Assembly: GCA_028687035.1 (NCBI GenBank)
Contig: JAQUAX010000005.1
Coordinates: forward strand, 1-64,000
Origin: Dechloromonas sp.
GTDB lineage: Bacteria > Pseudomonadota > Gammaproteobacteria > Burkholderiales > Rhodocyclaceae
Reading direction: 5' to 3'
DNA length: 64,000 nucleotides
The notes under the pieces are model-generated. The model saw only the letters and a list, made by a program, of their open reading frames with translations. It did not search any database and was not told the DNA's origin. The translations under genes and the position numbers were made by a program. Positions 10,217 through 21,502 of the stretch are shown here, in pieces; within the stretch, counting starts at the first letter, position 1, and every line of letters begins with the position of its first letter.

Positions 10217-10582
10217 ATGGCCAAAACCATTCTTGCAGTAGATGACTCCGCCTCCATCCGCCAGATGGTCTCATTCACGCTGAAAAGCGCCGGCTACGAC
10301 GTGGTCGAGGCGGTCGACGGCATGGATGGCCTGGAAAAGGCGAAGGCCCGGAGCATCAATCTGGTCCTGACCGACCAGAACATGCCGCGCATGGATGGCC
10401 TGACCCTGATCAAGAGCCTGCGGGGCATGCCCCAGTACGCGACGACGCCGATCCTGATGCTGACCACCGAGTCGTCCGACACGATGAAGATGCAGGGCCG
10501 CGCGGCCGGCGCCACCGGCTGGCTGGTCAAGCCCTTCGATCCGCAGAAACTGATCGAAGTCGTTCGCAAAGTGATCGGCTGA
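10217..10582 (+). CDS. cheY: CheY-type response regulator
   Basis: Single REC domain, MAKTILAVDDSASIRQMV. Confidence 0.9.
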   Translation: MAKTILAVDDSASIRQMVSFTLKSAGYDVVEAVDGMDGLEKAKARSINLVLTDQNMPRMDGLTLIKSLRGMPQYATTPILMLTTESSDTMKMQGRAAGATGWLVKPFDPQKLIEVVRKVIG

Positions 10583-10659
10583 CGCGGAGCGGCGGGGCGC
10601 CCGCAGCGCGCCCGCATTCGACGTACGGCGGCCCGGGGGCGGCCGCGCAGGGGAGTGGC

Positions 10660-12999
10660 ATGGCTATCGACATGAGTCAGTTTTACCAGGTGTTCTTCGA
10701 GGAATCGGCGGAACACCTGGCGGCAATGGAGGCGTTGCTGCTGGATCTGGATGTCGGGGATCCGGATCCCGAGCAGCTCAATGCAATTTTCCGGGCTGCG
10801 CATTCGATCAAGGGCAGTGCCGGCACCTTCGGTTTTACCGATCTCGCCGAAACGACGCATATCCTGGAGAACCTGCTCGACCGCATCCGGCGGCAGGAGC
10901 TTGCATTGCGGCCGGACATGGTCGACGCCTTCCTCGAGGCGGGCGACCTGTTGCGCGGCATGCTGGCGGCTCACCAGGGAAGCGGCCAGCCAGTCGCTGC
11001 GGAAGCGGTCGCCGCGATCTGCGAGCGCCTGCGCCGGCTGTCGACGAGCGAGGCCGAACCCGCGGCGCCAGTCGGACGTCCCGCGGCGGCGCCTGCCGGG
11101 CAGGCCGCGGTCACGGCCGCAACCCGCTGCTTCGACATCGAGTTCGTGCCGACCGAGGCGTCGGCCAGCGGCGACGGTATCGTCAATCTGCTCGACGAAT
11201 TGCGCGGGTTGGGGCAACTGGACATCCTGCAGCAGCCGGACGACGGCCCGCATGCGGTCGGTTTCTGGCAATTGCGGCTGTCCACCGCGCATCCGCAGAC
11301 GCAGTTCAGCGAGCAGATCGATTTCATCGCCGAGAGCGGTGCCTGGCGCATCGTCGAAAATCGCGCGATCGCGGCCGACGGCTCCGCATCCTACGGCTTC
11401 TTCGACGACGTTCCGGGCCTGCCGGACGAGGAGCGGGCCTACGGTTTCTTCGAGCCATTGCCCGCCGTTCCGGCCCAGGACGAAAGCTACGGCTTCTTCG
11501 AGCCCCTGCCCGAGGTGCCTGCCGCGGCCTCCACCGGGCCGGCCGACGAATCCTGCGGCTTTCTCGCGTCGGCGCCGGCCGCGAGCGCCGCGGGGGATGG
11601 CGAGGCCTACGGTTTCTTCGAACCGCTGCCGGCGGCGGCCGCCGCGCCCGCGCCGGCCGAGGAGGGCGACGGCTACGGCTTCTTCGTGCCGGTCCAGCCG
11701 CCTGCCGCCGTGCCCGCACCCGTCGTCGCCCCGGCGCCCGAGCATCCGCGGTCGACGCCGGCCGTGGCCGAAAAACCGGAAGAGGCGCCGAAGCGTCCGG
11801 CCAAGCAGCCGGCGGCGGCCGATTCGTCGATCCGGGTCAGCGTCGAGAAGGTCGACCAGCTGATCAACCTGGTCGGCGAACTGGTCATCACCCAGGCGAT
11901 GCTGCAGCAGGCCGCGATCCAGATGCAGGAGGCCGTGCCGGAACGCCTGGTCAACGGCCTGGCCCAGCTCGAGCGCAATACGCGCGACCTGCAGGAATCG
12001 GTGATGTCGATCCGCATGTTGCCGATTTCCTTCGTCTTCTCGCGTTTCCCGCGCGTCGTCCGCGATTTGTCCGGCAAGCTCGGCAAGCAGGTCGAACTGA
12101 AGACCTCGGGCGAAACCACCGAACTCGACAAGAGCCTGATCGAACGCATCGCCGATCCGCTGACCCACCTGATCCGCAACAGCCTGGATCACGGCATCGA
12201 GTCGCCGGAAAAGCGCGTCGCCGCCGGCAAGAACCCGGTCGGCACGATCACGTTGAAGGCCTACCATCAGGGCGGCAACATCGTCATCGAGGTCGGCGAC
12301 GACGGGGCCGGGCTGCAGCGCAGCCGCATCCTGGCCAAGGCGCGCGAGCGCGGGCTGCCGGTTTCCGACCAGATGACGGATTCGGAAGTGTTCAACCTGA
12401 TCTTCGAGGCCGGCTTCTCGACCGCCGAGCAGGTCACCGACGTCTCCGGGCGCGGCGTCGGCATGGACGTCGTGCGCCGCAACATCCAGGCGATGGGCGG
12501 ACGCGTCGAGATCGATTCGATGCCCGGCATCGGCACCCGGATGACGGTGCGCCTGCCGCTGACGCTGGCCATCCTCGACGGCATGTCGGTCGCCGTCGGC
12601 GATCAGGTCTATATCCTGCCGCTGTCCTACGTCATCGAGTCGCTGCAGCCGCAGCCGGGCGACATCAAGACGCTGTCCAACCAGGCGCGGGTCATCCAGG
12701 TGCGCGGCGAATACCTGCCGGTCGTCGTGCTCAACGAGTTCTTCAACCTGCCGTCGCGCTGGAGCGACTACACGCAGGGCATCATGGTCGTCATCGACGC
12801 CGACGGCATCAAGGCGGCGCTGTTCGTCGACGCGCTGGTCGGCCAGCACCAGGTGGTGATCAAGAGCCTGGAGGCGAACTACCGCCGGGTGCACGGCATT
12901 TCCGGCGCAACCATCATGGGCGACGGTCACGTCGCGCTGATCCTGGACGTCTCGGCGATCGCCGGCGCGATCCGGGCGAACATGCACAAGGCCGGCTGA
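10660..12999 (+). CDS. cheA: chemotaxis histidine kinase CheA (copy 1) with YGFF-repeat linker
   Basis: HPt AAHSIKGSAGTFGF; catalytic and CheW-like domains. Confidence 0.95.
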   Translation: MAIDMSQFYQVFFEESAEHLAAMEALLLDLDVGDPDPEQLNAIFRAAHSIKGSAGTFGFTDLAETTHILENLLDRIRRQELALRPDMVDAFLEAGDLLRGMLAAHQGSGQPVAAEAVAAICERLRRLSTSEAEPAAPVGRPAAAPAGQAAVTAATRCFDIEFVPTEASASGDGIVNLLDELRGLGQLDILQQPDDGPHAVGFWQLRLSTAHPQTQFSEQIDFIAESGAWRIVENRAIAADGSASYGFFDDVPGLPDEERAYGFFEPLPAVPAQDESYGFFEPLPEVPAAASTGPADESCGFLASAPAASAAGDGEAYGFFEPLPAAAAAPAPAEEGDGYGFFVPVQPPAAVPAPVVAPAPEHPRSTPAVAEKPEEAPKRPAKQPAAADSSIRVSVEKVDQLINLVGELVITQAMLQQAAIQMQEAVPERLVNGLAQLERNTRDLQESVMSIRMLPISFVFSRFPRVVRDLSGKLGKQVELKTSGETTELDKSLIERIADPLTHLIRNSLDHGIESPEKRVAAGKNPVGTITLKAYHQGGNIVIEVGDDGAGLQRSRILAKARERGLPVSDQMTDSEVFNLIFEAGFSTAEQVTDVSGRGVGMDVVRRNIQAMGGRVEIDSMPGIGTRMTVRLPLTLAILDGMSVAVGDQVYILPLSYVIESLQPQPGDIKTLSNQARVIQVRGEYLPVVVLNEFFNLPSRWSDYTQGIMVVIDADGIKAALFVDALVGQHQVVIKSLEANYRRVHGISGATIMGDGHVALILDVSAIAGAIRANMHKAG
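11392..11700 (+). repeat. Tandem degenerate YGFF(E/x)PLP peptide repeats encoded in the CheA linker
   Basis: Repeat codons begin at about 11392, 11440, 11488, 11554 (degenerate), 11608 and 11674. Confidence 0.85.
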
Positions 13000-13020
13000 C
13001 GGCCCGAGGAGGAGTACGAC

Positions 13021-13521
13021 ATGGAAACGACCCCGCACGCGGTCAACCCCGGTAGCGACGAGGATTCGGTGGCCAGCGAATACCTGACCTTCACGCTGGG
13101 CAGCGAGGAATATGCGATCGATATCCTGAAGGTCCAGGAAATCCGCGGCTACGAGCCGCCGACGCTGATCGCCAACGCGCCGCCCTTCATCAAGGGCGTC
13201 ATCAACCTGCGCGGCATCATCGTCCCGATCATCGACCTGCGCATCAAGTTCAACCTCGGGCGCATCGAATACACGCCGTTTACCGTCGTCGTGATCCTCA
13301 ACGTCGCCGGCCGTATCGTCGGTGCCGTGGTCGACAGCGTGTCCGACGTCATTTCGCTGAGCCGCGCGCAGATCCGTCCGGCCCCCGACTTCTCCGGCAG
13401 CTTCGACACCAAGTACATCGTCGGTCTGGCCGCGCTGGATTCCCGGATGTTGATCGTCACCGACATCGAACGACTGATGACCAGCGCCGACATGGAACTG
13501 GTCGATAGCGCCGCCGCCTGA
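13021..13521 (+). CDS. cheW: chemotaxis coupling protein CheW
   Basis: CheW family: [21 protein letters not shown]...[18 protein letters not shown]. Confidence 0.94.
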   Translation: METTPHAVNPGSDEDSVASEYLTFTLGSEEYAIDILKVQEIRGYEPPTLIANAPPFIKGVINLRGIIVPIIDLRIKFNLGRIEYTPFTVVVILNVAGRIVGAVVDSVSDVISLSRAQIRPAPDFSGSFDTKYIVGLAALDSRMLIVTDIERLMTSADMELVDSAAA

Positions 13522-13531
13522 CGCGGCCCAT

Positions 13532-15949
13532 TTGAACAAGGCGAGCACCATGCTGAACAACATGCGTATCGGAACCCGGCTCTTCTGGCAGGCCCTGGGG
13601 ATGGCCTTCTGGTTCGTCGTCCTCGTCGCCGTCGCGATGTACTACATGCGCGACATCAACCAGGCCACCGAGCAGGTGTATTCGGACAAGCTCGAACCGG
13701 GTGCCCTCGTCCAGCGCATCGAGACGCTGATGGCCGAAAACAACCAGCAGATCACCGCCGGGCTGTTGCACGACCCGAGCGGCAAGCAGGCGGCGAACCA
13801 CGATCACCCGCTGGCCCAGCATACCGACCAGGTGCTGAAGAACCGCGACCGGATCAACGAACTGTGGCAGCGTTTCCGCGCCCATCCGCTGGGCGACGAC
13901 GAGCGGGCCCTGGCCGATGCCTACGAGCAGGCGCGCGGCGTCTTCGTCAAGGACGGCCTGCTGCCCGCCGCCGAGGCGCTGAATGCCGGCGATTACCAGA
14001 AGGCCGCCGCGATCTACCGGGATGTGATTCGCCCGTCCTACGCCAAGGCGCGCGAGGCCGCCGACGCGCTGCGCGATTACTATGCCGCGTCGGGCCGGGA
14101 CCTGTACCTGCAGTCGCAGGCGACCTACGAACGGACCGTGCAGCTGATGATCGGCCTCGCCGCGCTGGTCACCGTGCTGATCGCCGCTTTCGCCTGGATG
14201 TTCGCGCGCAGCATCACTCGGCCGCTGGCCGGCGCGGTCGGGCTGGCCGAGGCGGTCGCCCGCGGTGAACTCGACAACCGGATCGAAATCGACGGCAGCG
14301 ACCAGGTCGCCGAACTGCTGCGCGCCCTGGAGAAGATGCAGGGCGAACTGAGGTCCCGCATCGAGGCCGACCGCCGCGCCGCCAACGAGACGCTGCGCAT
14401 CAAGGTCGCCCTCGACGTGACGTCGAACAACGTGATGGTGGCCGATCCGGACGGCAAGATCATCTACTGCAACGCCGCGGTGCTCGAGATGATGCGCAAT
14501 GCCGAGAGCGACCTGCGCCAGCAGCTGCCCGAATTCCGGGCCGACGCGATCCTCGGTTCCAATTTCGACATCTACCACCGCCAGCCGGCGCACCAGCGCA
14601 ACCTGCTGGCCGGCCTGAAAGGCACCTACCGGACCGAAATGCAGGTCGGCAGCCGGCATTTCTCGCTGGTCGCCTGTCCCATCGTCAATGCCGAAGGCGA
14701 GCGCCTGGGCACGGTCGTCGAATGGCGCGACCGGACCGCCGAGGTCCATATCGAGCAGGAAGTTGCGACCATCATCGGCGCCGCGGTCGCCGGCGACTTC
14801 AGCAAGCGCCTGGACGCCGCGAAGATGAGCGGCTTCTTCCGGCTGATTTCCGAAGGCATCAACCAGTTGCTCGAGGCCAATACCCGGGCGCTCGACGACG
14901 TCGGCGCGATGCTGGCCCGGATGTCGCGCGGCGACCTGCGCGAGCGGATCGACGCCGACTACCAGGGCATGCTCGGCAAGCTCAAGGACGACGCCAACAT
15001 CACCGTCGACAACCTGCAGCAGATCGTCACGTCGATCAAGTCGGCGACGGACGCGATCAACACGGCGGCGAAGGAGATTGCGTCGGGGAACCAGGACCTG
15101 TCGAGCCGGACGGAAGAGCAGGCGAGCAGTCTGGAAGAGACGGCGTCGAGCATGGAGCAGCTGACGAGCACGGTGAAGCAGAACGCGGACAACGCGCGGC
15201 AGGCGAACGAACTGGCGGGGAGTGCACAGCAGGTGGCGATCCGCGGCGGGGAGGTGGTCGGTCAGGTGGTGGACACGATGAGCGCGATCCACCATTCGAG
15301 CGCGAAGATTGCGGACATCATCGGGGTGATCGACGGGATTGCGTTCCAGACGAACATCCTGGCGCTGAATGCGGCGGTGGAAGCGGCGCGGGCCGGGGAG
15401 CAGGGTCGGGGCTTTGCGGTGGTGGCGACGGAAGTGCGGAACCTGGCGCAGCGGAGCGCGGCGGCGGCGAAGGAGATCAAGGGACTGATCTCGGACTCGG
15501 TGGAGAAGGTGGAAGTCGGGAACCGGCTGGTGGACCAGGCGGGGCGGACGATGGAGGAAGTGGTCGCGGCGATCAAGCGGGTGGCGAAGATCATGGGCGA
15601 CATATCGGATGCGAGCCGGGAGCAGAGTTCGGGGATCGAGCAGGTGAGCCTGGCGGTGAGCCAGATGGACGAAGTGACGCAGCAGAACGCGGCGCTGGTC
15701 GAGCAGGCGGCGGCCGCTGCCGAAAGCCTCGAGGAACAGGCGCAGAACCTGGCGCAGGCCGTGTCGGTGTTCGCGCTGGCGCGGGAAGTGCAGCCGGTGC
15801 GCCGCGCCGAGCCGGTCGCACGCCCGGCGCCCGCCGCCCGTCCGGCCCCGCGGGCGTTGCCGCACCGCGAGTCGGTCCGCCTGAAGCCGTCGGCGGTCAG
15901 GTCGGCTGCGCCGGCAGCCAGCGACGATGACGAATGGGCCGAGTTCTGA
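13532..15949 (+). CDS. methyl-accepting chemotaxis protein
   Basis: Periplasmic 4HB-like sensor, HAMP/PAS-like region, MCP signalling domain; ends DDEWAEF. Confidence 0.92.
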   Translation: MNKASTMLNNMRIGTRLFWQALGMAFWFVVLVAVAMYYMRDINQATEQVYSDKLEPGALVQRIETLMAENNQQITAGLLHDPSGKQAANHDHPLAQHTDQVLKNRDRINELWQRFRAHPLGDDERALADAYEQARGVFVKDGLLPAAEALNAGDYQKAAAIYRDVIRPSYAKAREAADALRDYYAASGRDLYLQSQATYERTVQLMIGLAALVTVLIAAFAWMFARSITRPLAGAVGLAEAVARGELDNRIEIDGSDQVAELLRALEKMQGELRSRIEADRRAANETLRIKVALDVTSNNVMVADPDGKIIYCNAAVLEMMRNAESDLRQQLPEFRADAILGSNFDIYHRQPAHQRNLLAGLKGTYRTEMQVGSRHFSLVACPIVNAEGERLGTVVEWRDRTAEVHIEQEVATIIGAAVAGDFSKRLDAAKMSGFFRLISEGINQLLEANTRALDDVGAMLARMSRGDLRERIDADYQGMLGKLKDDANITVDNLQQIVTSIKSATDAINTAAKEIASGNQDLSSRTEEQASSLEETASSMEQLTSTVKQNADNARQANELAGSAQQVAIRGGEVVGQVVDTMSAIHHSSAKIADIIGVIDGIAFQTNILALNAAVEAARAGEQGRGFAVVATEVRNLAQRSAAAAKEIKGLISDSVEKVEVGNRLVDQAGRTMEEVVAAIKRVAKIMGDISDASREQSSGIEQVSLAVSQMDEVTQQNAALVEQAAAAAESLEEQAQNLAQAVSVFALAREVQPVRRAEPVARPAPAARPAPRALPHRESVRLKPSAVRSAAPAASDDDEWAEF
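15034..15741 (+). repeat. 708-bp direct repeat copy A (MCP signalling module)
   Basis: Identical by eye to 17468..18175. Confidence 0.95.
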
Positions 15950-16004
15950 CCAGAGAATGCAAGGTGCAGCCGCAGGCGGCGCCAGAAATTGACGAGGAGA
16001 AGCA

Positions 16005-18365
16005 ATGAGAACCAATCTGCCGGTAAGCGACAAGGAAATCGTATTGGCGCCCCACACGCTGATCGTTTCGAAGACCGACCTGAAGGGGCGCATCACGTAC
16101 GTGAACCGCGATTTCCTCGAAATCAGCGGGTTCACCGAGGCCGAACTGATCGGCGAGCCGCACAACATCGTCCGCCATCCGGACATGCCGGTCGAAGCCT
16201 TCGCCGACATGTGGAAGACGCTGCAGCAGAACCGGCCGTGGACCGGCTACGTCAAGAACCGCTGCAAGAACGGCGACTACTACTGGGTCGAGGCCAACGC
16301 GACGCCGATCTGGGAAAACGGCCAGGTGACCGGCTACATGTCGGTTCGCCGCAAGGCCGATCCGGCGACCCTCCAGCAGGTCGACGGCATTTACCGCCAG
16401 TTCCGCGAAAAGCGCCAGGGCAACCTGAAGATCGTCCGCGGCGCCGTCGTCGCCGGCGGTGAAGGCATGGGCGCCAGCCTGCGCGACCTGTCGGCGTCGG
16501 CCAAGCTGAACCTGGCCGGGCTGCTGATGGTCGTCGCGCTGCTCGTCCTCGGCTTCGCCGGGGAATATCTCGGCATCGCTGCGCCGGTGATCGGCGTCGG
16601 CGCTGCGGCGATCGGCTTCCTGATCCTGCGCGCGGTCGCCGGCAGCCTGCTGCGGCCGCTCGAGACGGTGACCGACACCTTCCGGCGCATCGCGGCCGGC
16701 GAGTACTACAACAAGTTCGATTTCAACCGCGACGACGAGGTCGGCAAGGTGCTGCAGGCCATGCAGTCGATGCAGATCAAGCTCGGCTGCGATGTCGCCG
16801 AGGCCAACCGGGTCGGCGAGGAAAACCTGCGCATCAAGATCGGCCTCGACAATGTCGCGACCAACGTGATGATCGCCGACGACGGCCTGAACATCATCTA
16901 CATGAACCGGGCCATCCACGAGATGTTCGCCCATGCCGAGGCCGACATCCGCAAGGACCTGCCGCAGTTTTCCGTGGCCGGCCTGATGGGCGCCAACATC
17001 GACATCTTCCACAAGAACCCGGCGCACCAGCGCGGCATGCTGGACAAGCTGTCCAGCACCTACCGCGCGACGATCCGGGTCGGCGGCCGGACCTTCGCGC
17101 TGGCGGTGACGCCGGTGGTCAACGAGCGCGGGCTGCGCCTGGGCTATGCCGTCGAGTGGCTGGACCGGACCGCCGAGGTCGCGGTCGAGGAGGAAGTTGC
17201 CGACATCGTCGCCGGCGCGGCGCGCGGCGATTTCACGCGGCGCGTGTCGCCGGACGGCAAGACCGGCTTCTTCCTGCGCCTGGCCGGCGACCTGAACCGC
17301 CTGCTCGAGACCAGCCAGAAGGGCCTCGAGGATGTTGCCCACGTGCTTTCGGCGATGGCCGAGGGCGACCTGACCCAGAGCATCGAGGACGACTACGAGG
17401 GCACCTTCGGCCAGCTGAAGGACGACGCCAACCTGACGGTCAACCGCCTGACCGAGATCGTCGAGCAGATCAAGTCGGCGACGGACGCGATCAACACGGC
17501 GGCGAAGGAGATTGCGTCGGGGAACCAGGACCTGTCGAGCCGGACGGAAGAGCAGGCGAGCAGTCTGGAAGAGACGGCGTCGAGCATGGAGCAGCTGACG
17601 AGCACGGTGAAGCAGAACGCGGACAACGCGCGGCAGGCGAACGAACTGGCGGGGAGTGCACAGCAGGTGGCGATCCGCGGCGGGGAGGTGGTCGGTCAGG
17701 TGGTGGACACGATGAGCGCGATCCACCATTCGAGCGCGAAGATTGCGGACATCATCGGGGTGATCGACGGGATTGCGTTCCAGACGAACATCCTGGCGCT
17801 GAATGCGGCGGTGGAAGCGGCGCGGGCCGGGGAGCAGGGTCGGGGCTTTGCGGTGGTGGCGACGGAAGTGCGGAACCTGGCGCAGCGGAGCGCGGCGGCG
17901 GCGAAGGAGATCAAGGGACTGATCTCGGACTCGGTGGAGAAGGTGGAAGTCGGGAACCGGCTGGTGGACCAGGCGGGGCGGACGATGGAGGAAGTGGTCG
18001 CGGCGATCAAGCGGGTGGCGAAGATCATGGGCGACATATCGGATGCGAGCCGGGAGCAGAGTTCGGGGATCGAGCAGGTGAGCCTGGCGGTGAGCCAGAT
18101 GGACGAAGTGACGCAGCAGAACGCGGCGCTGGTCGAGCAGGCGGCGGCCGCTGCCGAAAGCCTCGAGGAACAGGCCGACAGCCTGGCCCACGCGGTCGCG
18201 GTGTTCCGCGTCGACGAATCGGCGGGCGGCTTCCAGGCCGCTCCGCGTCCGGCGAGCGCCCCGGTCAGGGAGCGGGCGCCGGTCCCGCAGCGCAATTCCC
18301 GCGCTGGCGCCGGCAAGGTGCCGGCATTGCCGGCCAGCCTGGACGACGAGTGGGAAGAGTTCTGA
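16005..18365 (+). CDS. PAS-domain (Aer-like) methyl-accepting chemotaxis protein
   Basis: PAS motif KGRITYVNRDFLEISGFTEAELIGEPHNIVRHPDMP; MCP domain. Confidence 0.93.
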   Translation: MRTNLPVSDKEIVLAPHTLIVSKTDLKGRITYVNRDFLEISGFTEAELIGEPHNIVRHPDMPVEAFADMWKTLQQNRPWTGYVKNRCKNGDYYWVEANATPIWENGQVTGYMSVRRKADPATLQQVDGIYRQFREKRQGNLKIVRGAVVAGGEGMGASLRDLSASAKLNLAGLLMVVALLVLGFAGEYLGIAAPVIGVGAAAIGFLILRAVAGSLLRPLETVTDTFRRIAAGEYYNKFDFNRDDEVGKVLQAMQSMQIKLGCDVAEANRVGEENLRIKIGLDNVATNVMIADDGLNIIYMNRAIHEMFAHAEADIRKDLPQFSVAGLMGANIDIFHKNPAHQRGMLDKLSSTYRATIRVGGRTFALAVTPVVNERGLRLGYAVEWLDRTAEVAVEEEVADIVAGAARGDFTRRVSPDGKTGFFLRLAGDLNRLLETSQKGLEDVAHVLSAMAEGDLTQSIEDDYEGTFGQLKDDANLTVNRLTEIVEQIKSATDAINTAAKEIASGNQDLSSRTEEQASSLEETASSMEQLTSTVKQNADNARQANELAGSAQQVAIRGGEVVGQVVDTMSAIHHSSAKIADIIGVIDGIAFQTNILALNAAVEAARAGEQGRGFAVVATEVRNLAQRSAAAAKEIKGLISDSVEKVEVGNRLVDQAGRTMEEVVAAIKRVAKIMGDISDASREQSSGIEQVSLAVSQMDEVTQQNAALVEQAAAAAESLEEQADSLAHAVAVFRVDESAGGFQAAPRPASAPVRERAPVPQRNSRAGAGKVPALPASLDDEWEEF
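17468..18175 (+). repeat. 708-bp direct repeat copy B (MCP signalling module)
   Basis: Identical by eye to 15034..15741; offset 2434 bp. Confidence 0.95.
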
Positions 18366-18366
18366 C

Positions 18367-19263
18367 ATGACCGAGGCGCGCAAGCCCCTTCTGCCGCCCC
18401 GGCCGGCTTCGCCGCTGGCCGGCGGCCTGCTGGCGCGGCCGTCCGGCGACCGCGAGTTCTCGTTCTCGAGCCAGGATTTCGAACGGGTCCGCAAGCTGAT
18501 CTACCAGCATGCCGGCATCTCGCTGTCGCCGGTCAAGCAGGACATGGTCTATTCCCGGCTGGCCCGCCGGCTGCGGGCGACCGGCAAGAATTCCTTCGCC
18601 GAATACCTGGACGCGCTCGAGCGCAACGGCGGCGACGAATGGGAGCGCTTCGTCAATTCGCTGACCACGAACCTGACCTCCTTCTTCCGCGAACCGCACC
18701 ACTTTCCGCTCTTCGCCGAGCACCTGAAGAAGCTCGGCACGCAGCGCCCGGTCCGCGTCTGGTGCTCGGCCGCGTCGACCGGCGAGGAGCCGTATTCGAT
18801 CGCGATGACCGTGCTCGAGACCTTCGCCAATCCGGCGCACGTGACGATCGTCGCGTCCGATCTGGACACCAATGTGCTGTCGACCGCGGAAAAGGGCGTC
18901 TACCCGATCGAGCGCGTCGAGAAGCTGTCGCCGGAGCGCCTGCGCCGCTTCTTCCTGCGCGGCACCGGCAGCCAGGAAGGCTACGTGTCGGTCCGCCCGG
19001 AACTGCGCCGGATGATCGAGTTCCGGCAGATCAACCTGCTCGACGCCTCCTACCCGGTACGCGGCCCGCTCGACGTGATCTTCTGCCGCAACGTGATGAT
19101 CTATTTCGACAAGCCGACCCAGTACAAGATCCTGTCCCGGTTTGCGCCGATGATGCAGCCGGATGGCCTGATGTTCGCCGGCCATTCGGAAAGCTTCCTG
19201 CACGCGGCGGACCTGTTCAAATCGCTGGGCAAAACGGTCTACGCGCTGTCCGGGAAACGCTGA
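18367..19263 (+). CDS. cheR: chemotaxis protein methyltransferase CheR
   Basis: VWCSAASTGEEPYSIAM; IFCRNVMIYFD. Confidence 0.95.
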   Translation: MTEARKPLLPPRPASPLAGGLLARPSGDREFSFSSQDFERVRKLIYQHAGISLSPVKQDMVYSRLARRLRATGKNSFAEYLDALERNGGDEWERFVNSLTTNLTSFFREPHHFPLFAEHLKKLGTQRPVRVWCSAASTGEEPYSIAMTVLETFANPAHVTIVASDLDTNVLSTAEKGVYPIERVEKLSPERLRRFFLRGTGSQEGYVSVRPELRRMIEFRQINLLDASYPVRGPLDVIFCRNVMIYFDKPTQYKILSRFAPMMQPDGLMFAGHSESFLHAADLFKSLGKTVYALSGKR

Positions 19264-19274
19264 CAAGGGAACAC

Positions 19275-19877
19275 GTGCACACCTACGACGAAAACCTGGC
19301 GACCAACCGCTACTACGACCGGCATTTCGGTGCCGAGGCCGCCAAGATCCTGCCCGGCGAATATTTCGTCAGCAGTCAGGGGATGCTGCTCGTCACCGTG
19401 CTCGGTTCCTGCGTTGCCGCCTGCATCCGCGATAGCGACAGCGGCATCGGCGGCATGAACCACTTCATGCTGCCCGACGACGGCGGGCGGGACACCGTCG
19501 GCACGTCGGCCCGCTACGGCACCTACGCGATGGAAGTGCTGATCAACCACCTGCTGAAAATGGGGGCCCGGCGCAACCGGCTGGAAGCCAAGGTGTTCGG
19601 CGGCGGCGCGGTGCTGGCCAGCCTGTCGAGCAGCAATGTCGGGGCGCGCAACGCGGAGTTCGTGCTCGATTACCTGAAAACCGAGAAAATCCCGGTCGTC
19701 GCCAAGGACCTCCTGGATTCGTACCCGCGCAAGGTTTACTATTTTCCGGCGAGCGGTCGGGTGCTGGTCAAGAAGCTGCACCGCGTCCATAACGAAACCC
19801 TGTTCAGCCGCGAACGCGACTACAAGGCCCGGCTGGCCCAAGAGCCGATGGCCGGCGACGTCGAACTGTTCATCTGA
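19275..19877 (+). CDS. cheD: chemoreceptor glutamine deamidase CheD
   Basis: LLVTVLGSCVAACIRD...GGMNHFMLP; GTG start. Confidence 0.93.
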   Translation: MHTYDENLATNRYYDRHFGAEAAKILPGEYFVSSQGMLLVTVLGSCVAACIRDSDSGIGGMNHFMLPDDGGRDTVGTSARYGTYAMEVLINHLLKMGARRNRLEAKVFGGGAVLASLSSSNVGARNAEFVLDYLKTEKIPVVAKDLLDSYPRKVYYFPASGRVLVKKLHRVHNETLFSRERDYKARLAQEPMAGDVELFI

Positions 19878-19931
19878 CGCGGTGGACCATCGTGGATCGC
19901 CGATTTTCGCCCTTGCCCTGATTAGATACCC

Positions 19932-20981
19932 ATGAAAATACGTGTCCTGGTGGTCGATGACTCTGCGCTGATGCGCGGCATCCTGACCCAGATGATCAAC
20001 CTGGCGCCCGACATGGAAGTCGTCGGCTCGGCTCCCGACGCCCCGACGGCGCGGGAAATGATCAAGGCGCTGAATCCGGACGTGCTGACCCTCGACGTCC
20101 AGATGCCGCAGATGGACGGGATCGAATTTCTCGACCGCCTGATGCGCCTGCGCCCGATGCCGGTCGTCATGGTCTCGTCCTTCACCGAGGCCGGTTCGGA
20201 AACGACGCTGCGCGCGCTCGAACTGGGGGCGGTCGATTTCATAGGCAAGCCGCGTTCCGACGGCGGCCGGAGCATGGAAGCTTATGCAGAAGAACTGGTT
20301 GAAAAGATACGTGCGGCGCGTTCAGCCCGGCTGCGCCGCTACAGCAAGATGAGCGCGCGGCCGACTCCGCCGGCCGAAGCGGCGGCCGCGCCGCGCCCGG
20401 CCGGCTCGGCGAACGGCAGGATCATCTTCGTCGGCGCCTCGACCGGCGGCACCGAGGCGATCAAGGAGTTCCTGCTCGGCATCCCGGAAAACTGCCCGCC
20501 CATCCTGATCGTCCAGCACATGCCGGAGACCTTCACCGCGTCCTTCGCACGCCGGCTGGACGGCCTGTGCGCGCCGCGCGTCATCGAGGCGCAGGGCAAC
20601 GAGAAGGTCGAGCCGGGAACGGTGTATATCGCGCCCGGCCATTCCCACCTGCTGATCAAGCGCGGGCCGGCCGGCTACCTGACCGAACTGTCGGGTGGCG
20701 ACCCGGTCAACCGCCACCGGCCCTCTGTCGACGTGCTGTTCGATTCGGCGGCCAGCCTGGTCGGCCGCCAGGCGCTGGGGGTGATCCTGACCGGCATGGG
20801 CAAGGACGGCGCCCAGGGCTTGCTGCGCATGCGCCAGGCGGGGGCCCGCACCTTCGGCCAGGACGAGGCGAGCTGCGTGGTCTACGGCATGCCGCGCGAG
20901 GCCTTCCTGGTCGGCGCCGTCGAAGAACAGTGCAGTCTCGACGAAATCAGCCGGCGGGTGCTGAATGCGCTCGGCCGCTGA
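19932..20981 (+). CDS. cheB: chemotaxis-specific methylesterase CheB
   Basis: REC plus CheB domain ([27 protein letters not shown]). Confidence 0.95.
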   Translation: MKIRVLVVDDSALMRGILTQMINLAPDMEVVGSAPDAPTAREMIKALNPDVLTLDVQMPQMDGIEFLDRLMRLRPMPVVMVSSFTEAGSETTLRALELGAVDFIGKPRSDGGRSMEAYAEELVEKIRAARSARLRRYSKMSARPTPPAEAAAAPRPAGSANGRIIFVGASTGGTEAIKEFLLGIPENCPPILIVQHMPETFTASFARRLDGLCAPRVIEAQGNEKVEPGTVYIAPGHSHLLIKRGPAGYLTELSGGDPVNRHRPSVDVLFDSAASLVGRQALGVILTGMGKDGAQGLLRMRQAGARTFGQDEASCVVYGMPREAFLVGAVEEQCSLDEISRRVLNALGR

Positions 20982-21056
20982 CCGGCGGCTGCTACACTTG
21001 TCGGTAATGGACAAAGTATTAAACTAGACAAAATTTCTCATATCGGGATAGAAAAG

Positions 21057-21362
21057 ATGCAGGCAAGCGTGCAAAAGGATGCGGGCAAGGCGACGATCAA
21101 GCTCGCCGGCCGTTTCGACTTCAATACCCACCGCGAATTCCGGGCCGCCTACGAGCCGCTGATCGCCGATTCCACGTTGCGTTCGGTCGTCGTCGACTTC
21201 GCCGGAGTCGATTACCTCGACAGTTCGGCGCTGGGCATGCTGCTGATGCTGCGCGACAAGATGGGCGGCGCCAGCAAGGAAGTCGCGCTGACCGGCGTCC
21301 GGGGCAACGTCAAGCAGGTGCTGGACATCGCCAATTTCGGCAAGCTGTTCCAGATTGCCTGA
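21057..21362 (+). CDS. STAS-domain protein (anti-sigma factor antagonist-like)
   Basis: DFAGVDYLDSSALGMLLMLRDKMG. Confidence 0.88.
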   Translation: MQASVQKDAGKATIKLAGRFDFNTHREFRAAYEPLIADSTLRSVVVDFAGVDYLDSSALGMLLMLRDKMGGASKEVALTGVRGNVKQVLDIANFGKLFQIA

Positions 21363-21502
21363 GGCGGGATCGCGATGAGCCGCCGGGCCGGGGTAAGCTA
21401 CCGCCGGCGCCGGCGAGATGAACCGGGCTGCGGGCGACCTTCCGTCGTGCCGGAGCCTGGCCCGGGCGGACGGTCCGCGGGGCCGCATGCGGGGTGGAGA
21501 AC

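Noticed and set aside
10294-13563. 1089-aa minus-strand ORF opposite cheY/cheA/cheW
   Set aside because: Shadow ORF from high GC3; composition (His/Arg/Asp/Gln-rich, no domains) and recognisable genes on the other strand
13457-16210. 917-aa minus ORF (and 15897..18494) opposite MCP genes
   Set aside because: Antisense shadows; their shared peptide merely mirrors the identical 708-bp MCP module
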